DNA from: CAYYYA01 sp964517065
Lineage (GTDB): Bacteria > Patescibacteriota > Patescibacteriia > UBA1558 > 2-01-FULL-52-15
Direction: 5' to 3'
Length of the DNA stretch: 7,825 nucleotides
Assembly (NCBI GenBank): GCA_964517065.1
Contig: CAZFBK010000031.1
Span: forward strand, 1-7,825
Part shown: in pieces, positions 1 to 5,854 of the stretch
Layout of the letters: each line of letters begins with the position of its first letter
Position numbering within the stretch: the stretch's first letter is position 1
Position numbers and translations under genes: made by a program
The notes under the pieces: model-generated
Seen by the model: the letters and a program-made list of their open reading frames with translations, nothing else
Databases searched by the model: none
Told to the model about the DNA's origin: nothing

Positions 1-207
1 GTTAGTATCAAAGAACGCATCGGGCATTTCCGCGATTTGTTGCAAGAAAAGATGGAATTTAGTTTCAGTCATTTCGTGGATAAAGGAAATAAAGTTGATA
101 CTATTGTCAGCTTCTTGGCTATGTTAGAATTAGTCAAACAACGGGTTATTAAGGTTGAGCAGAATGAGCTTTTCTCTGACATAAATATTCGTAATCAGGA
201 TGTCTGA
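1..207 (+). CDS. scpA: Segregation and condensation protein A, C-terminal fragment (5' end outside window)
   Basis: Frame 1 is open from the window edge to a TGA at 205-207 and gives the last 68 residues of a protein. They match the C-terminal winged-helix part of ScpA, the kleisin that bridges the SMC heads and binds ScpB in bacterial condensin. What shows this is the closing pattern: an F-x-H-F stretch, then VDTIVSFLAMLELVKQR (the recognition helix leading into the wing), then VKVEQ-like strand residues and an ending F-S-D-I-N-I, which is typical of the family. The scpB gene follows after 51 bases, the usual partner order, and this strengthens a call that would be weaker from 68 residues alone. 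The start and the N-terminal SMC-binding domain lie upstream and cannot be judged. Confidence 0.85.
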   Translation, partial: VSIKERIGHFRDLLQEKMEFSFSHFVDKGNKVDTIVSFLAMLELVKQRVIKVEQNELFSDINIRNQDV

Positions 208-258
208 GAAGGTAGAATGTATGAAGTATAAAGTATTTAGTTTCAAAAATTTTAAATC

Positions 259-828
259 ATGAAGAACACAGTTTGCAAAATAGAGAGTTTGTTATTAGTG
301 ACTGCCAAGCCTTTGTCATTTAAAGAGCTAGCAAAATTATTAGACACGGAAGTGACAGAGATCGAGACAGCCTGTCAGCAGCTGCAGGAGACCTACAATC
401 AGCCGGATCACGGTATCCAGGTTTTGGTTAATAATAATCAGATCCAGCTCGTGACGAATCCTGACAATGTGGCGATTGTCAAAAGCTTCCTCCAAGCCGA
501 GACGACTGGAGAGCTAAGCCGTCCAAGTTTGGAAACACTAACGATCATCGCTTACCGTCAGCCGATTACCAAAGAAGCGTTGGAGCAGATCCGTGGCATC
601 AACTGTAGTTTGATTTTGCGTAACTTGCTGATCCGTGGTTTGATCGAAGCTAAAGAAATTAAAGGCGGACTGACGACTACCTACAGTTTGACTATGGATT
701 TTCTCCGATTCCTCGGTGTACACAAAGTGGAAGAATTACCGGAGTTTGCAGCCTTACATTCTGATACTCAAGTAGAGGCTGCTATTGCTGCTGCTGAAGA
801 GAAAGATTTGGCGACAGAACCCAAATGA
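259..828 (+). CDS. scpB: Segregation and condensation protein B
   Basis: ScpB forms a dimer that binds the kleisin ScpA and regulates the SMC condensin complex in chromosome segregation. The 189-residue product is a usual length. It has two winged-helix domains: residues about 1-75 (IESLLLVTAKPLSFKELAKLL at the start) and about 85-155. The second carries the family hallmark L-E-T-L-T-I-I-A-Y-R-Q-P-I-T at 91-104, then I-R-G-I at 111-114 and the L-R-F-L-G-V strand and helix end at 149-154. The acidic Ala/Glu-rich tail (170-189) is probably disordered. The ATG at 259 is the only reasonable start, because an in-frame TAA lies at 253-255. No Shine-Dalgarno sequence precedes it. The stop overlaps the rluB start (ATGA, 825-828), so the two are probably translationally coupled. 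Confidence 0.95.
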   Translation: MKNTVCKIESLLLVTAKPLSFKELAKLLDTEVTEIETACQQLQETYNQPDHGIQVLVNNNQIQLVTNPDNVAIVKSFLQAETTGELSRPSLETLTIIAYRQPITKEALEQIRGINCSLILRNLLIRGLIEAKEIKGGLTTTYSLTMDFLRFLGVHKVEELPEFAALHSDTQVEAAIAAAEEKDLATEPK

Positions 829-1505
829 TGCGCTTAGCCAAATATTTAGCTTTGGCCGGTGTCGCCAGCCGCAGACAAGCGGAGGAATACATCAAAGCTG
901 GCAAAGTGACTGTTAATGGCAAGATTCATCGTGATGTGGCGCAGCAGATTGATGAACATAACGACGTCATCAGCTATGCCGGACGCAAGCTCGAAGGCGA
1001 GAAAAAAGTGTATTACGCTTTATATAAGCCGGTCGGCTATCTGTCGGCCAGTCGTGATCAGCATTCAGATAAAGTAGTTACTCATTTGGTACCGCTCAGG
1101 CCGACGGTGTATCCTGTCGGTAGATTGGACAAAGATTCTGAAGGACTGATCATTCTAACAAACGATGGTGATCTAGCTTATCAGCTGAGTCATCCAAAGT
1201 TTGTCGTGACTAAAGAATATGAAGTTGAGTTGAATCGTCCGTTTGACGAGGCTGATGGTATTAAATTATTAAACGGCATCAAGCTGACCGAAGGTGTGGC
1301 TAAGGTTGATGCGGTTCGCAAAGTTGGTGCTCGTCGCATCGTTATCAAGCTGCATCAAGGTTGGAATAGGCAAGTGCGTCGAATGTTGGGCTCGCTGAAC
1401 TACGAAGCAATGACCTTGAAGCGAGTGGCCCACGGACCAATACGTCTAGAACGATTGAAAGTTGGGACGCATCGTTTACTTAAAGCAAGTGATTTTAAGG
1501 TATGA
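825..1505 (+). CDS. rluB: RsuA/RluB-family 23S/16S rRNA pseudouridine synthase
   Basis: This enzyme isomerises a specific rRNA uridine to pseudouridine. Residues 3-50 form an S4 RNA-binding domain (RLAKYLALAGVASRRQAEEYI, then the G-K-V-T-V-N-G strand). Residues about 62-220 form the catalytic domain, with the motif G-R-L-D-K-D-S-E-G-L at 99-108, where D102 is the catalytic aspartate, followed by the usual L-T-N-D-G-D-L-A (111-118). Length (226 aa) is normal. The late motif, normally E-G-R-N-R-Q-V-R-R-M in the family, reads Q-G-W-N-R-Q-V-R-R-M here (178-187), an unusual pair of changes. RluB (23S) is preferred over RsuA (16S) because Bacillus keeps rluB near scpAB, but the exact target uridine cannot be read from sequence. 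The gene overlaps scpB by four bases; a second ATG at 828 is an alternative start. Confidence 0.88.
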   Translation: MMRLAKYLALAGVASRRQAEEYIKAGKVTVNGKIHRDVAQQIDEHNDVISYAGRKLEGEKKVYYALYKPVGYLSASRDQHSDKVVTHLVPLRPTVYPVGRLDKDSEGLIILTNDGDLAYQLSHPKFVVTKEYEVELNRPFDEADGIKLLNGIKLTEGVAKVDAVRKVGARRIVIKLHQGWNRQVRRMLGSLNYEAMTLKRVAHGPIRLERLKVGTHRLLKASDFKV

Positions 1506-2443
1506 ATATTTTCTGGCAGGTCGTTGCCACTATTTTTTCACTAACGAACCTGATTCAACAGCCGTTGACTCAGGCTTATCATATTATGGTTCAGCCTGCG
1601 GTACCGGCAACTTCTACGCCAGGGGGTTTGTTGGTAACCATTGTACCGCAAGCCAAAAAATTAGCACCCGTGAAGGTGGTAAATGATTCTCTCGGTGTAG
1701 CTGTTACTTCTCAGGCAGCAGTAGTTGTTGACGTCGCGAGTGGTGCTATTCTCTGGGAAAAGAATAAAGACGAACAACGTTCTATCGGTAGTATTACCAA
1801 GTTAATGACCGCCATTGTTTTCTTACAGACTAAGCCTGATTTGAAATCAACAGTAGAAATTATTGCTGCTGATCAAGCATCAGAAAGCAAGCAAACTTTT
1901 GAAGTAGGGGAGAAAGTAATTTTGCAAGATATTTTAGCTTCAGCCTTGATTGCTTCAGATAATAACGCTGCTTTAATCTTGGCACGTACCAGCGGGTTGT
2001 CCACGACAGATTTTGTCAAAAAGATGAATGCGCAGGCTGTGGCCTTGGGTTTGACTCACAGTCGTTTCGCTGATCCAACCGGTTTGCTCGCAGCCAATGA
2101 ATCCAACGCTCTCGAAGTCGCCATACTAGCTCAGGCAGCTTTTGCTCAACCAGAGATTCGCAAACTGGTCAGCTTAAGCTCCTACGATTTTACTTCTGTT
2201 TCCGGTCAGGTACATCATCTGCGCTCAACTAATAAAATTGCCAAAGGTTTCCTGCAGGTGACTGCTGCCAAGACTGGTTATATTGATAAAGCCGGTCACT
2301 GCTTGGTAGCGGAAGTGCAGCAGGACAATCACCGTATCATTACCGTTAGTCTCGGAAGCGCCACGGAGAGCGACAGATTTCAAGATGTGAAAATGTTGAG
2401 CTATTGGATCTGGCATAATTATGACTGGCCAGCGGCGTCATAG
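1502..2443 (+). CDS. D-alanyl-D-alanine carboxypeptidase, peptidase family S11 (PBP5/PBP7-like)
   Basis: This penicillin-binding protein acts outside the membrane and removes the terminal D-Ala from peptidoglycan stem peptides, or cuts D-Ala cross-links. All three active-site motifs are present and correctly spaced: S-I-T-K at 97-100 (nucleophile S97, base K100), S-D-N at 152-154 and K-T-G at 257-259. The family stretch F-A-D-P-T-G-L lies at 189-195. At 313 residues it ends soon after the catalytic domain, without the C-terminal beta domain and amphipathic anchor of classical PBP5, so its size is closer to PBP7 endopeptidase; the SDN motif favours carboxypeptidase. Residues 1-18 are hydrophobic and could export or anchor it, but lack basic residues in front. 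The start shares ATGA with the rluB stop. The neighbourhood recalls scpAB-dacB-rluB of Bacillus. Confidence 0.9.
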   Translation: MNIFWQVVATIFSLTNLIQQPLTQAYHIMVQPAVPATSTPGGLLVTIVPQAKKLAPVKVVNDSLGVAVTSQAAVVVDVASGAILWEKNKDEQRSIGSITKLMTAIVFLQTKPDLKSTVEIIAADQASESKQTFEVGEKVILQDILASALIASDNNAALILARTSGLSTTDFVKKMNAQAVALGLTHSRFADPTGLLAANESNALEVAILAQAAFAQPEIRKLVSLSSYDFTSVSGQVHHLRSTNKIAKGFLQVTAAKTGYIDKAGHCLVAEVQQDNHRIITVSLGSATESDRFQDVKMLSYWIWHNYDWPAAS

Positions 2444-2481
2444 CCATAGACGAATAAGAGAAAATATTGTAGGTTATCTGT

Positions 2482-3246
2482 ATGAGTAAACCGTTAATCA
2501 TTGCCAATTGGAAGATGAATTTGTTGCCTGATGAAGCGGCAACTTTGGCAGCGAATCTAAAAAAGAAAATTTCATCTGCAGTGACAAAAGATTTAGAAAT
2601 AATTCTTTGTCCCAGTTTTGAGTCGTTATATCAGGTTAAAGAAAACATACATGGCGGTGCAATCATGCTCGGAGCACAAGATGTCTCTTGGCAACAGCAC
2701 GGAGCTTTCACCGGTGAAGTTGCAGCTCACAGTTTGAAACAATTAGGCTGTCAGTTTGTTATCGTCGGACATTCGGAGCGGAGAAAGTATTTGAATGAAG
2801 ACAATGAAATGATTAACCGCAAAGTGCACGCTGTACTTGATGCTGGTCTGACGCCGATCCTTTGTGTCGGCGAAGCTATCGAAGAGCGCAGAGAGCATCA
2901 TCAAGATCTGACGGTCATGACGCAGGTGATGAAGGGTCTAAACGGCTTATCACTGGAAGTAGATGATCAGATTATCATCGCTTACGAACCGGTCTGGGTC
3001 ATCGGCACGGGGCAGGCGATCGAGCCGTCGGAGGCAGAACGTATGAGTAAGGTCATCAGACAAGCTTTGATTGATGTCTTGCCTCTGGATCAGGTGAAAA
3101 ATCAGTGTCGTATTATTTATGGTGGCAGTGTTAACGAAGAAAATATCAAAGAGTTTTTGGATTTCAAACTGATCGACGGAGTTTTAGTCGGTAATGCCAG
3201 TCTGAAGTTAGACGAATTTAATTCACTAATCAAAGCCGCACAATGA
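2482..3246 (+). CDS. tpiA: Triosephosphate isomerase
   Basis: This cytoplasmic glycolytic enzyme interconverts dihydroxyacetone phosphate and glyceraldehyde 3-phosphate. The 254-residue protein is full length for a TIM barrel. All catalytic residues are visible: K11 in A-N-W-K-M-N, the electrophile H97 in V-G-H-S-E-R-R, and the general base E169 in A-Y-E-P-V-W. The flexible phosphate-gripping loop follows as V-I-G-T-G (173-177; the second position of this loop is more often A). The phosphate-binding Y-G-G-S-V lies at 213-217 and the D-G-V-L-V-G-N-A-S-L end at 232-241. It starts 38 bases after the carboxypeptidase gene, with only a weak AGG (2471-2473) upstream. It overlaps the aldolase gene by four bases, so two successive steps of glycolysis are coupled. 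Confidence 0.97.
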   Translation: MSKPLIIANWKMNLLPDEAATLAANLKKKISSAVTKDLEIILCPSFESLYQVKENIHGGAIMLGAQDVSWQQHGAFTGEVAAHSLKQLGCQFVIVGHSERRKYLNEDNEMINRKVHAVLDAGLTPILCVGEAIEERREHHQDLTVMTQVMKGLNGLSLEVDDQIIIAYEPVWVIGTGQAIEPSEAERMSKVIRQALIDVLPLDQVKNQCRIIYGGSVNEENIKEFLDFKLIDGVLVGNASLKLDEFNSLIKAAQ

Positions 3247-4115
3247 TTACTGATCTTCGCCTTTTAGCTCGTAAGGCTCAAAAAAAAGGCTACGCTATCC
3301 CTGCTTTCAATGTCTCAAATTTAGAAATGGCCCAAGCAGTGATCCGAGCGGCTGTAGCCGAGAAGTCTCCGGTGATCGTACAGACGAGTGAAGGAGCTCT
3401 GAGTTATGCCGGCGACACCTCTTTATATCAAATTATCAAGACCACTGCGGAAACTCTTGGTCGTTCAGTGCCATTTGTTATTCACTTGGATCATGGTAAA
3501 CATCCTCAAATAGTTAAACGTTGTTTAGTGCTTGGTTATAACTCTGTGCATATGGACGCTTCAGCCGAAAGTTTTCAAAAAAATATTACTGTAACTCGTC
3601 AGGCGGTGATCGACGCGCGTAAGACCAAAAGCGCAGTGCAGGGAGAGCTCGGCGCTATTCTCGGCAAAGAAGGTTTACTGCAACTAAAAAAAGGTTTTGA
3701 CTATACCAGTCTGATGACAGACCCCAAGCAGGCAAAAGAATTCGTGACGAAAACGGGCATTGATACCTTAGCAGTCTCTGTCGGTACAATACACGGTTCA
3801 TTCAAAGGCACTGAACGTATCGACGTGGCGCGCATTCGTCAGATAGCCCAGGAAGTCTCTGTACCGTTAGTCCTGCATGGTGGCTCCGGCAATGAGCCGA
3901 AAGCTCTGAAACAGGCCATTAAGGCTGGTATCTGCATCATCAACGTTGATACCGATCTGCGTATTGCTTTATTGGCAGGATTACGACAAGCTTTGAACAG
4001 TAAATCTTTGGCTAAGCATATTGACCCTCGAGCAATATTTACTGCCAGCTATGCACCCATGCAAGCCAAAGCTCAAGCAGTGATGAGATTATTTGGTAGC
4101 AGTCATCAAGCGTAA
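3243..4115 (+). CDS. fba: Class II fructose-bisphosphate aldolase
   Basis: This zinc-dependent aldolase cleaves fructose 1,6-bisphosphate to dihydroxyacetone phosphate and glyceraldehyde 3-phosphate, or joins them in gluconeogenesis. The 290-residue TIM barrel begins with A-I-P-A-F-N-V-S-N (18-26). It carries H-L-D-H-G at 81-85 (proton-shuttling D83, zinc ligand H84), G-E-L-G at 134-137, the metal ligands H184 in T-I-H-G and H212 in L-H-G-G-S-G, and the substrate-binding N-V-D-T-D at 234-238. The family also contains tagatose-bisphosphate aldolases (GatY/KbaY), which usually read N-V-A-T-E at the last motif; N-V-D-T-D favours the fructose enzyme. The ATG shares ATGA with the tpiA stop and no Shine-Dalgarno sequence is visible, so translation probably relies on coupling. 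Confidence 0.93.
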   Translation: MITDLRLLARKAQKKGYAIPAFNVSNLEMAQAVIRAAVAEKSPVIVQTSEGALSYAGDTSLYQIIKTTAETLGRSVPFVIHLDHGKHPQIVKRCLVLGYNSVHMDASAESFQKNITVTRQAVIDARKTKSAVQGELGAILGKEGLLQLKKGFDYTSLMTDPKQAKEFVTKTGIDTLAVSVGTIHGSFKGTERIDVARIRQIAQEVSVPLVLHGGSGNEPKALKQAIKAGICIINVDTDLRIALLAGLRQALNSKSLAKHIDPRAIFTASYAPMQAKAQAVMRLFGSSHQA

Positions 4116-4116
4116 T

Positions 4117-5004
4117 ATGATTCTGGACTATTTTTTATTTCTCGTTATTATCGGCGCCGGTGGTTATCTGGTATATTTAGTCGTACGCAAACTGCCTCAG
4201 CTGTCCAATATTAACGTCGACCGTATCCCAGGAGCTCGCGATGCAGCGGTGAAAAATAAAATTTTAGAAGCGAAGCTGAAGCGGGATATTGTGCAGCGCT
4301 TCACAGCCTTGCAGAAATTTTTTGGCTGGCAGAAGTTGAGTCTGCGCGGTATCATGCAGTCTTGGCAGGACAGACTGATGCAGCTAGAACGTGAATACAA
4401 ACGTATCACCCATCGTGATTTGTCTTCGGAAGTGAAGAAAAGCAAAGTCCTAGAAGATTTATTGGGCAACGCCAAAACCTATCTCAGTCAGGAAGAATAC
4501 GGCAAAGCCGAGGAGGTCTTGATTGATGCTCTGGCTATGAACGACCATCATCGGGAGACGTATTTTCTCTTGGTACAAGCCTATCAGGGTAAGCGAGAGC
4601 TTGATCATGCGAAAGAGACTTTGGAGTATTTATTACGGCTGACGCATCACGAAGACCCAAAGGTGTATCAAGGTTTGGCTGAGATTTCAGCTGAGCGAGG
4701 GAATCTGAAGGAAGCTGAAGAAGATTATTTACGTTCAATTTCACTCGATGAGAATAATTACGTCTATTATCTGCAATTAGCTGATATTTATAAAGATTTG
4801 GAAGAGCTCGATAAAGCGCTGGAGGCAGCGAAGAAGTCCCTCATATTGGCTCCAAATAATCCGAAGATTCTTGACTTTTTGGTCGAGCTAAGTGTTGCCT
4901 TGCAAGATAAGGAACAAGGATTGGATTATCTTGAGCGATTAATTGAGGTAAATCCAGATAACAATAAGATTGATCAGTTGAGGAAGAAATTGGAAATTAT
5001 TTAA
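4117..5004 (+). CDS. Membrane-anchored tetratricopeptide-repeat protein, function unknown
   Basis: The 295-residue product has one N-terminal membrane helix (about 5-23, followed by R24 and K25) and a charged, probably coiled region (about 45-112). Five tandem TPR units of exactly 34 residues follow: 113-146, 147-180, 181-214, 215-248 and 249-282. The units show the typical A-x-x-Y, G-x-x-x-x-A and L-x-x-x-P-x-x pattern. The short positive flank after the helix predicts that the TPR part faces the cytoplasm, where it would serve as a docking scaffold. No enzyme domain is visible. The ATG at 4117 is chosen because it lies one base after the aldolase stop (TAAtATG) and begins the membrane helix; a TTG at 4093 in the same frame would add eight residues inside the aldolase gene and is less likely. 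It is the last gene before a terminator. Confidence 0.8.
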   Translation: MILDYFLFLVIIGAGGYLVYLVVRKLPQLSNINVDRIPGARDAAVKNKILEAKLKRDIVQRFTALQKFFGWQKLSLRGIMQSWQDRLMQLEREYKRITHRDLSSEVKKSKVLEDLLGNAKTYLSQEEYGKAEEVLIDALAMNDHHRETYFLLVQAYQGKRELDHAKETLEYLLRLTHHEDPKVYQGLAEISAERGNLKEAEEDYLRSISLDENNYVYYLQLADIYKDLEELDKALEAAKKSLILAPNNPKILDFLVELSVALQDKEQGLDYLERLIEVNPDNNKIDQLRKKLEII

Positions 5005-5011
5005 AGTAAAT

Positions 5012-5043
5012 AAAAAAGCAATCTGATAAGGATTGTTTTTTTT
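5012..5043. terminator. Bidirectional intrinsic terminator between convergent operons
   Basis: The inverted repeat CAATC (5019-5023) / GATTG (5031-5035) encloses a 7-base loop. It is flanked by six A on the left and eight T on the right, which can extend the stem through A-T pairs and one G-T wobble. On the plus strand the T run ends transcription after the TPR gene. On the minus strand the A run becomes the U tract ending the tRNA operon. Confidence 0.85.
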
Positions 5044-5096
5044 GTCACCCTTCGCATAAAGCTTCGGGTGACATCCTTCGCTAGCGCGAAAGGTGG
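5041..5096 (-). repeat. 56-bp palindromic repeat, copy 1, abutting the CCA end of tRNA-Tyr
   Basis: This sequence matches the copy at 5693-5748 at 49 of 56 positions without gaps. It holds several arms related to CACCCTTCGC and its complement. The outer arms (5046-5055 and 5086-5095) pair with one mismatch. As an alternative, GTCACCC (5044-5050) pairs with GGGTGAC (5066-5072). On the minus strand the repeat begins with the CCA of tRNA-Tyr (5096-5094), so it forms the whole 3' trailer up to the terminator. It resembles REP or MITE-like intergenic palindromes, but no transposase is present here. Confidence 0.8.
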
Positions 5097-5180
5097 TGGG
5101 CCGGGTAGGGTTCGAACCTACGAAGGCGCAAGGCCAGCAGATTTACAGTCTGCCCCGTTTGACCGCTTCGGTACCGACCC
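5094..5180 (-). tRNA. tRNA-Tyr (anticodon GUA)
   Basis: Read on the minus strand this folds as a class II tRNA of 87 bases including an encoded CCA. The acceptor GGGTCGG pairs with CCGGCCC (one T-G wobble), followed by discriminator A and CCA. The anticodon stem GCAGA/TCTGC encloses CTGTAAA, so the anticodon is GTA. A long variable arm of about 15 bases (GGC/GCC stem), as expected for bacterial tRNA-Tyr, precedes the T arm GTAGG-TTCGAAC-CCTAC. It is the last gene of the operon, and the palindromic repeat starts at its CCA. Confidence 0.96.
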
Positions 5181-5204
5181 AAAATTGTTTTCTGATATAT
5201 TGAC

Positions 5205-5280
5205 TGGAGCCGACGACCAGAATTGAACTGGTGACCTCATCCTTACCATGGATGCGCTCTACCAACTGAGCTACGTCGGC
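5205..5280 (-). tRNA. tRNA-Thr (anticodon GGU)
   Basis: This minus-strand, 76-base cloverleaf has acceptor GCCGACG/CGTCGGC, discriminator T and encoded CCA. The D stem is GCTC/GAGC. The anticodon stem CATCC/GGATG has loop ATGGTAA, giving anticodon GGT, which reads ACC and ACU. The T arm is ACCAG-TTCAATT-CTGGT. G1-C72, C2-G71 and G35-U36 agree with threonine identity. It lies 24 bases upstream of tRNA-Tyr and 33 bases downstream of tRNA-Trp in the same transcript. Confidence 0.95.
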
Positions 5281-5313
5281 GTGTTGAATATGTAAATATC
5301 TATTCCGCACCTT

Positions 5314-5387
5314 TGGCAGGAGCTGAGGGAATCGAACCCACGACATCGGTTTTGGAGACCGAAGTTATACCACTTAACTAAGCTCCT
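5314..5387 (-). tRNA. tRNA-Trp (anticodon CCA)
   Basis: This minus-strand, 74-base cloverleaf has acceptor AGGAGCT/AGCTCCT, discriminator G (the bacterial Trp identity base) and encoded CCA. The D stem is GTTA/TAAC. The anticodon stem TCGGT/ACCGA encloses CTCCAAA, so the anticodon is CCA. The T stem GTGGG/CCCTC contains one T-T mismatch. It follows rpmG by 65 bases. Its anticodon reads UGG, consistent with TGA being a stop codon here. Confidence 0.94.
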
Positions 5388-5444
5388 ATCAAAGATACAG
5401 AATCTATGACCGATATTTTACCACCCAAGCGCTCCTGCCGCCAG

Positions 5445-5465
5445 AACCAAGTTTAAACCTTGGTT
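5445..5465. other. 7-bp inverted repeat across the rpmG stop codon
   Basis: AACCAAG (5445-5451) and CTTGGTT (5459-5465) form a perfect 7-bp stem with a 7-base loop containing TTTAAAC. On the minus strand the loop contains the rpmG TAA stop. No T run follows on either strand, so this is unlikely to be a terminator. It may be a mRNA 3'-end or processing hairpin between rpmG and tRNA-Trp. Confidence 0.5.
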
Positions 5466-5611
5466 TCTTTATGTTCAGTATGCTTTTTGCAGAACTTACA
5501 GAATTTACTCATCAATAGTCGTTCTTTGATTTTTTTCTGATTACGGGTCGTATGATAGTTGATACGATGGCAAACAGAGCATTCAAGTCCGACTAACGTT
5601 TCTTGTGACAT
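5453..5611 (-). CDS. rpmG: 50S ribosomal protein L33, zinc-ribbon (C+) form
   Basis: A 52-residue protein is encoded on the minus strand between tRNA genes. It is rich in Lys and Arg and shows the L33 pattern: MSQETLVGLECSVCHRINYH, then T-T-R-N, a basic stretch, and K-F-C-K-F-C-K-K-H near the end. Four cysteines, C11-x-x-C14 and C38-x-x-C41, form the zinc ribbon of the zinc-binding L33 type, and the T-R-N stretch is a family hallmark. L33 belongs to the large ribosomal subunit, near the E site. The ATG at 5611 gives the usual N-terminus, and no Shine-Dalgarno sequence is visible before it. The gene sits 134 bases after tRNA-Thr(UGU) and 65 bases before tRNA-Trp. Many bacteria keep rpmG next to secE-nusG, sometimes with tRNA-Trp nearby; secE and nusG are absent here. 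Confidence 0.93.
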   Translation of the reverse strand: MSQETLVGLECSVCHRINYHTTRNQKKIKERLLMSKFCKFCKKHTEHKETKV

Positions 5612-5692
5612 AGATGATCAGTTCAGATTAATTAAATTATGTAGATGGCTTAGCCACCCGTAGCGTTCACTTATGTAAACTCGAAAGATTTC

Positions 5693-5748
5693 TTTGTCAC
5701 CCTACGCACAATGCTTCGGGTGACACCCTTCGCTGGCGCGTAGGGTGG
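5693..5748 (-). repeat. 56-bp palindromic repeat, copy 2, abutting the CCA end of tRNA-Thr(UGU)
   Basis: This is the second copy of the element at 5041-5096. Here the outer arms CACCCTACGC (5698-5707) and GCGTAGGGTG (5738-5747) pair perfectly over 10 bp, and the centre GGGTGACACCC (5718-5728) is itself palindromic. Compared with copy 1, the pair at repeat positions 12 and 49 changes from T-A to A-T, a compensatory change. On the minus strand the element begins at the CCA of tRNA-Thr(UGU) and occupies the first part of the 134-base spacer before rpmG. Confidence 0.82.
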
Positions 5749-5821
5749 AGCCGAGAACAGGATTCGAACCTGCGACCCGCAGTTTACAAAACTGCTGCTC
5801 TACCAACTGAGCTATCTCGGC
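5746..5821 (-). tRNA. tRNA-Thr (anticodon UGU)
   Basis: This minus-strand, 76-base cloverleaf has acceptor GCCGAGA/TCTCGGC, discriminator T and encoded CCA. The D stem is GCTC/GAGC. The anticodon stem GCAGT/ACTGC encloses TTTGTAA, giving anticodon TGT (reads ACA and ACG). The T arm is GCAGG-TTCGAAT-CCTGT. It is the first gene of the operon, about 55 bases downstream of the predicted transcription start. Its body closely resembles the other Thr tRNA in the acceptor and D arms but differs in the anticodon and T arms. Confidence 0.96.
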
Positions 5822-5854
5822 GTCTATTGTGTAGTGTATGGTCCTTGAGAAACC

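Noticed and set aside
205..207. TGA recoding as glycine or tryptophan, as in some Patescibacteria
   Set aside because: TGA ends scpA, scpB, rluB and tpiA at positions that give normal lengths, and the tRNA-Trp found has anticodon CCA.
221..262. 13-residue reading frame (ATG at 221) ending in a TGA that overlaps the scpB start
   Set aside because: It could be a leader peptide coupled to scpB, but it has no ribosome-binding site, no recognisable content, and is short enough to be chance in AT-rich sequence.
4093..4116. TTG start for the TPR gene inside the aldolase gene
   Set aside because: The ATG at 4117 begins exactly at the membrane helix and one base after the upstream stop; the eight extra residues resemble nothing.
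5143..5346. Minus-strand reading frame of 67 residues
   Set aside because: It is a translation of tRNA-Trp, tRNA-Thr and tRNA-Tyr gene sequence, a frequent false ORF.
5421..5432. CCACCCAAGCGC, and CCACCCGTAGCG near 5655, as possible remnants of the palindromic repeat
   Set aside because: Only the CCACCC core and a loose GC-rich end agree, and no partner arm lies nearby, so a third copy cannot be supported.
5646..5656. Short palindrome TGGCT-T-AGCCA upstream of rpmG
   Set aside because: Five-base arms with a single-base centre cannot form a stable RNA hairpin and no further structure surrounds it.
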